Below, piece after piece: positions 9,071 through 10,214 of a stretch of DNA of 10,214 nucleotides; position 1 is the stretch's first letter; each line of letters starts with the position of its first letter. The stretch covers positions 1-10,214 of the forward strand of contig RBNI01007532.1 of assembly GCA_003990745.1 (NCBI GenBank). Direction: 5' to 3'. Made by a program: the position numbers and the translations under genes. Below the pieces are notes generated by a model that saw nothing but the letters and a program-made list of their open reading frames with translations, made no database searches and was not told the origin of the DNA. The DNA is from Jimgerdemannia flammicorona (Eukaryota; Mucoromycota; Endogonomycetes; Endogonales; Endogonaceae).

Positions 9071-9686
9071 TTTTCTTATCACAAAGTCAGTCTTCTAATA
9101 CAACTTTGCAGTAATTCATTTGGACAAATGAAGCCAGTCTTGATGTAACTTTACCAAGAGAATAGAATTTAAATTATTTAAGAAATCTGTCAATTCAGGA
9201 AGAATCTGCATTATCTACCATTTTTGAGTTATTTGCTGCATTCTCAGAGAGCCTACTATTCTTGCTACAAGTTAGTCTTTGACATAATTTGCCAAGAGCC
9301 CATGTCTCCACCACCTGAGTTATTCATCTATTTCTAGTAAAAAGAATCTGCCTTTATTCAAGAAGCCTGCTGATTCAGGAGAATCTGCACCAAATTGAGT
9401 TATCTGCTAGAAATCACATACTTTTAGAGAATACTCATACTACACAAATCACTACTATATCCAGAGAACTGTCCCAATAAGAAAATCAACACACAAACTG
9501 ACCACTGTATCCAGATTGACTATTATACCACTAAACATAATAAGGATCTCAGGAATCTTAGAACATTTTATTGCTTTAGACAAGGTAACTAAGGGCTCAA
9601 GTCAAACTATATTAACCTCCAACCTTGAAATTTGCCTCCATTGTGCCAGATATATTATAGTATATAGTATACTATACCTTTAATAT
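8996..9686. other. CpG-free AT-rich stretch, probably LTR 3' part or leader plus unknown
   Basis: No coding frame is recognised. The first half (to about 9420) continues the AATCTGC-type repeats and probably belongs to the old LTR or the leader of an element. The last 250 bases show nothing that I can assign, apart from a perfect 14-bp palindrome, TATAGTATACTATA, near 9664-9677, just before the fresh LTR. A target-site duplication or primer-binding site could not be identified. Confidence 0.45.
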
Positions 9687-9727
9687 TGTGACAAGCCAAG
9701 ACGTACTACCTGAATCATATCCTAACC

Positions 9728-9754
9728 AGATGACGCGAACAAGATGACGTGAAC
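9728..9754 (+). repeat. Direct repeat of a TGACG motif near the LTR start
   Basis: AGATGACGCGAAC (9728-9740) and AGATGACGTGAAC (9742-9754) are tandem with a 14-base period and differ by one C/T within CpG. TGACG is the core half-site of CRE/bZIP-type factors, so this may be an enhancer-like element in U3; that role is inference. The corresponding part of the old LTR is too changed to compare. Confidence 0.6.
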
Positions 9755-9793
9755 ACTCAGCTTAGTAACCAGCAACCCTTGCTGCGGAAACTG

Positions 9794-9801
9794 TATAAAT
9801 A
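9794..9801 (+). promoter_or_regulatory. Upstream TATA box of the fresh LTR
   Basis: TATAAATA is a consensus-quality TATA box, about 107 bases after the LTR start and upstream of the palindromic array. A second box follows the array at 9961, so the LTR may have two start regions. Confidence 0.5.
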
Positions 9802-9831
9802 GCAAGATATACCAGAAAGGGTCTGTTTACC

Positions 9832-9903
9832 TGTACAGACTCTGTACACCGTACAGACTCTGTACACTGTACAGGTCCTATACACCGTACAGACTCTGTA
9901 CAC
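9832..9903 (+). repeat. Four-unit 18-bp palindromic tandem array in the fresh LTR
   Basis: Units lie at 9832-9849, 9850-9867, 9868-9885 and 9886-9903. Units 1, 2 and 4 read (T/C)GTACAGACTCTGTACAC. Unit 1 contains TGTACAGA, one base, then TCTGTACA: a perfect inverted repeat with 8-base arms. Unit 3 has diverged inside (GTACAGGTCCTATACAC). The array lies between two TATA boxes. It could bind a dimeric transcription factor or form hairpins; neither is shown by sequence alone. Confidence 0.9.
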
Positions 9904-9913
9904 CTGCCATAAT

Positions 9914-9952
9914 TAGCAATCTATAGTTAGCAACATAGCAACCAGATAGCAA
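9914..9952 (+). repeat. Four TAGCAA repeats before the second TATA box
   Basis: TAGCAA occurs at 9914, 9928, 9936 and 9947, with a further copy at 9800 just inside the first TATA box. The spacing is irregular (14, 8 and 11). It may be a cluster of factor-binding sites; in the old LTR the matching region has only partial forms such as TAGTAA. Confidence 0.45.
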
Positions 9953-9960
9953 CCAACTTG

Positions 9961-9992
9961 TATAAATTACCCCAGTGGCGAGAGTGAATAAA
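9961..9992 (+). promoter_or_regulatory. Second TATA box and AATAAA signal of the fresh LTR
   Basis: TATAAATT at 9961-9968 is followed 18 bases later by AATAAA at 9987-9992. The same pair is preserved in the old LTR (8722-8729 and 8748-8753), suggesting that they are functional LTR parts: the core promoter and polyadenylation signal. Confidence 0.6.
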
Positions 9993-10214
9993 ACCTCAGT
10001 CCGAAATTGAAGCAAAAGACAAGTCTGCCTACCACACTTCGAGAGGAACTCTACAGCCACTGTTAGGAGATTGTGAGCTTATTTCCCCCACTCCGGTCCA
10101 CTTTCCGATACAAAGAAGAGTCTGATACGTTTTTGGTTCGCTTGCCAGATAAGCCTGAAGAATTCGAGTTTGCCGCCTAAGTTCAAGGAAGAACTTCGCC
10201 GCCTTTGGAATTAT

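Larger units (their letters stand above)
5626..9701. other. 4.08-kb block with no CpG dinucleotide
   Basis: A base-by-base reading found the last CpG at 5624-5625 and the next at 9702-9703. The block covers the N-terminal end of LINE ORF1, the Tc1-like remnant, the gypsy remnant and the old LTR, so the loss is a regional process and not a property of one element. Confidence 0.9.
9687..10214 (+). repeat. Fresh LTR of the same gypsy family, cut by the window end
   Basis: It begins with TGTGACAAGCC, a typical LTR start (5'-TG), and carries two TATA boxes, AATAAA and a segment homologous to the old LTR at 8501-8995. It has 18 CpGs in its last 513 bases while the 4 kb before it has none. Whether it is a solo LTR, the 5' LTR of an element running right, or part of a nested insertion cannot be told. 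The right end is not in the window. Confidence 0.75.

Noticed and set aside
9664..9677. A 14-bp perfect palindrome TATAGTATACTATA
   Set aside because: It is low-complexity AT sequence with no partner; it is noted only as a landmark next to the fresh LTR.
9832..9903. Possible CRISPR-like array
   Set aside because: The units are contiguous with no spacers and lie in an LTR, and the genome appears eukaryotic.
9878..10060. A 60-codon minus-strand frame
   Set aside because: It lies inside the LTR across the array and promoter elements; it has no recognisable motif.

Overview
The window reads as a transposable-element graveyard, most likely from a filamentous fungus. This rests on three things: retrotransposon types common in fungi, heavy C-to-T decay resembling RIP or cytosine-methylation deamination, and no host gene, rRNA or tRNA that I can recognise. 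The species cannot be told from the sequence, and a eukaryote other than a fungus is not excluded.

Layout. (1) About 1-5860, minus strand: a nearly full-length but dead non-LTR retrotransposon (LINE). ORF1 runs 5755 to 3723 and carries a possible RNA-binding fold. ORF2 runs 3691 to 30 and encodes an apurinic-type endonuclease, a reverse transcriptase and a C-terminal zinc-binding segment. Both frames carry many stops, nearly all readable as C-to-T changes in CAG, CAA or CGA codons, plus about four frameshifts. The 3' UTR lies beyond the left edge. (2) About 5860-6240: no recognisable content. (3) About 6241-6700, plus strand: a badly decayed Tc1/mariner-like transposase remnant. (4) About 6778-8457, plus strand: the 3' part of a Ty3/gypsy polyprotein (HHCC zinc finger, DD35E integrase core, GPY module, acidic tail), riddled with stops but without a frameshift from 7081 to 8457. 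It is followed by a polypurine-like tract and its 3' LTR (8501 to at least 8995). (5) 9687-10214: a second, much fresher LTR of the same family, cut off by the right edge.

The most striking signal is dinucleotide depletion. There is not one CpG from 5626 to 9701 (about 4.08 kb), and only about 40 in the 5.6 kb before that. CpG returns at near-normal frequency at 9702, almost exactly at the start of the fresh LTR (18 CpGs in the last 513 bases). Aligning the two LTRs by eye gives the direction of change: nearly every alignable CpG of the fresh copy is TpG, CpA or TpA in the old one. Both LTRs carry an 18-bp tandem array between two TATA-like boxes; in the fresh copy each unit is a near-perfect palindrome, a candidate promoter element.

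I found no host-encoded operon, defence system or CRISPR. No element here appears able to move by itself as assembled; the fresh LTR may belong to an element that continues to the right.
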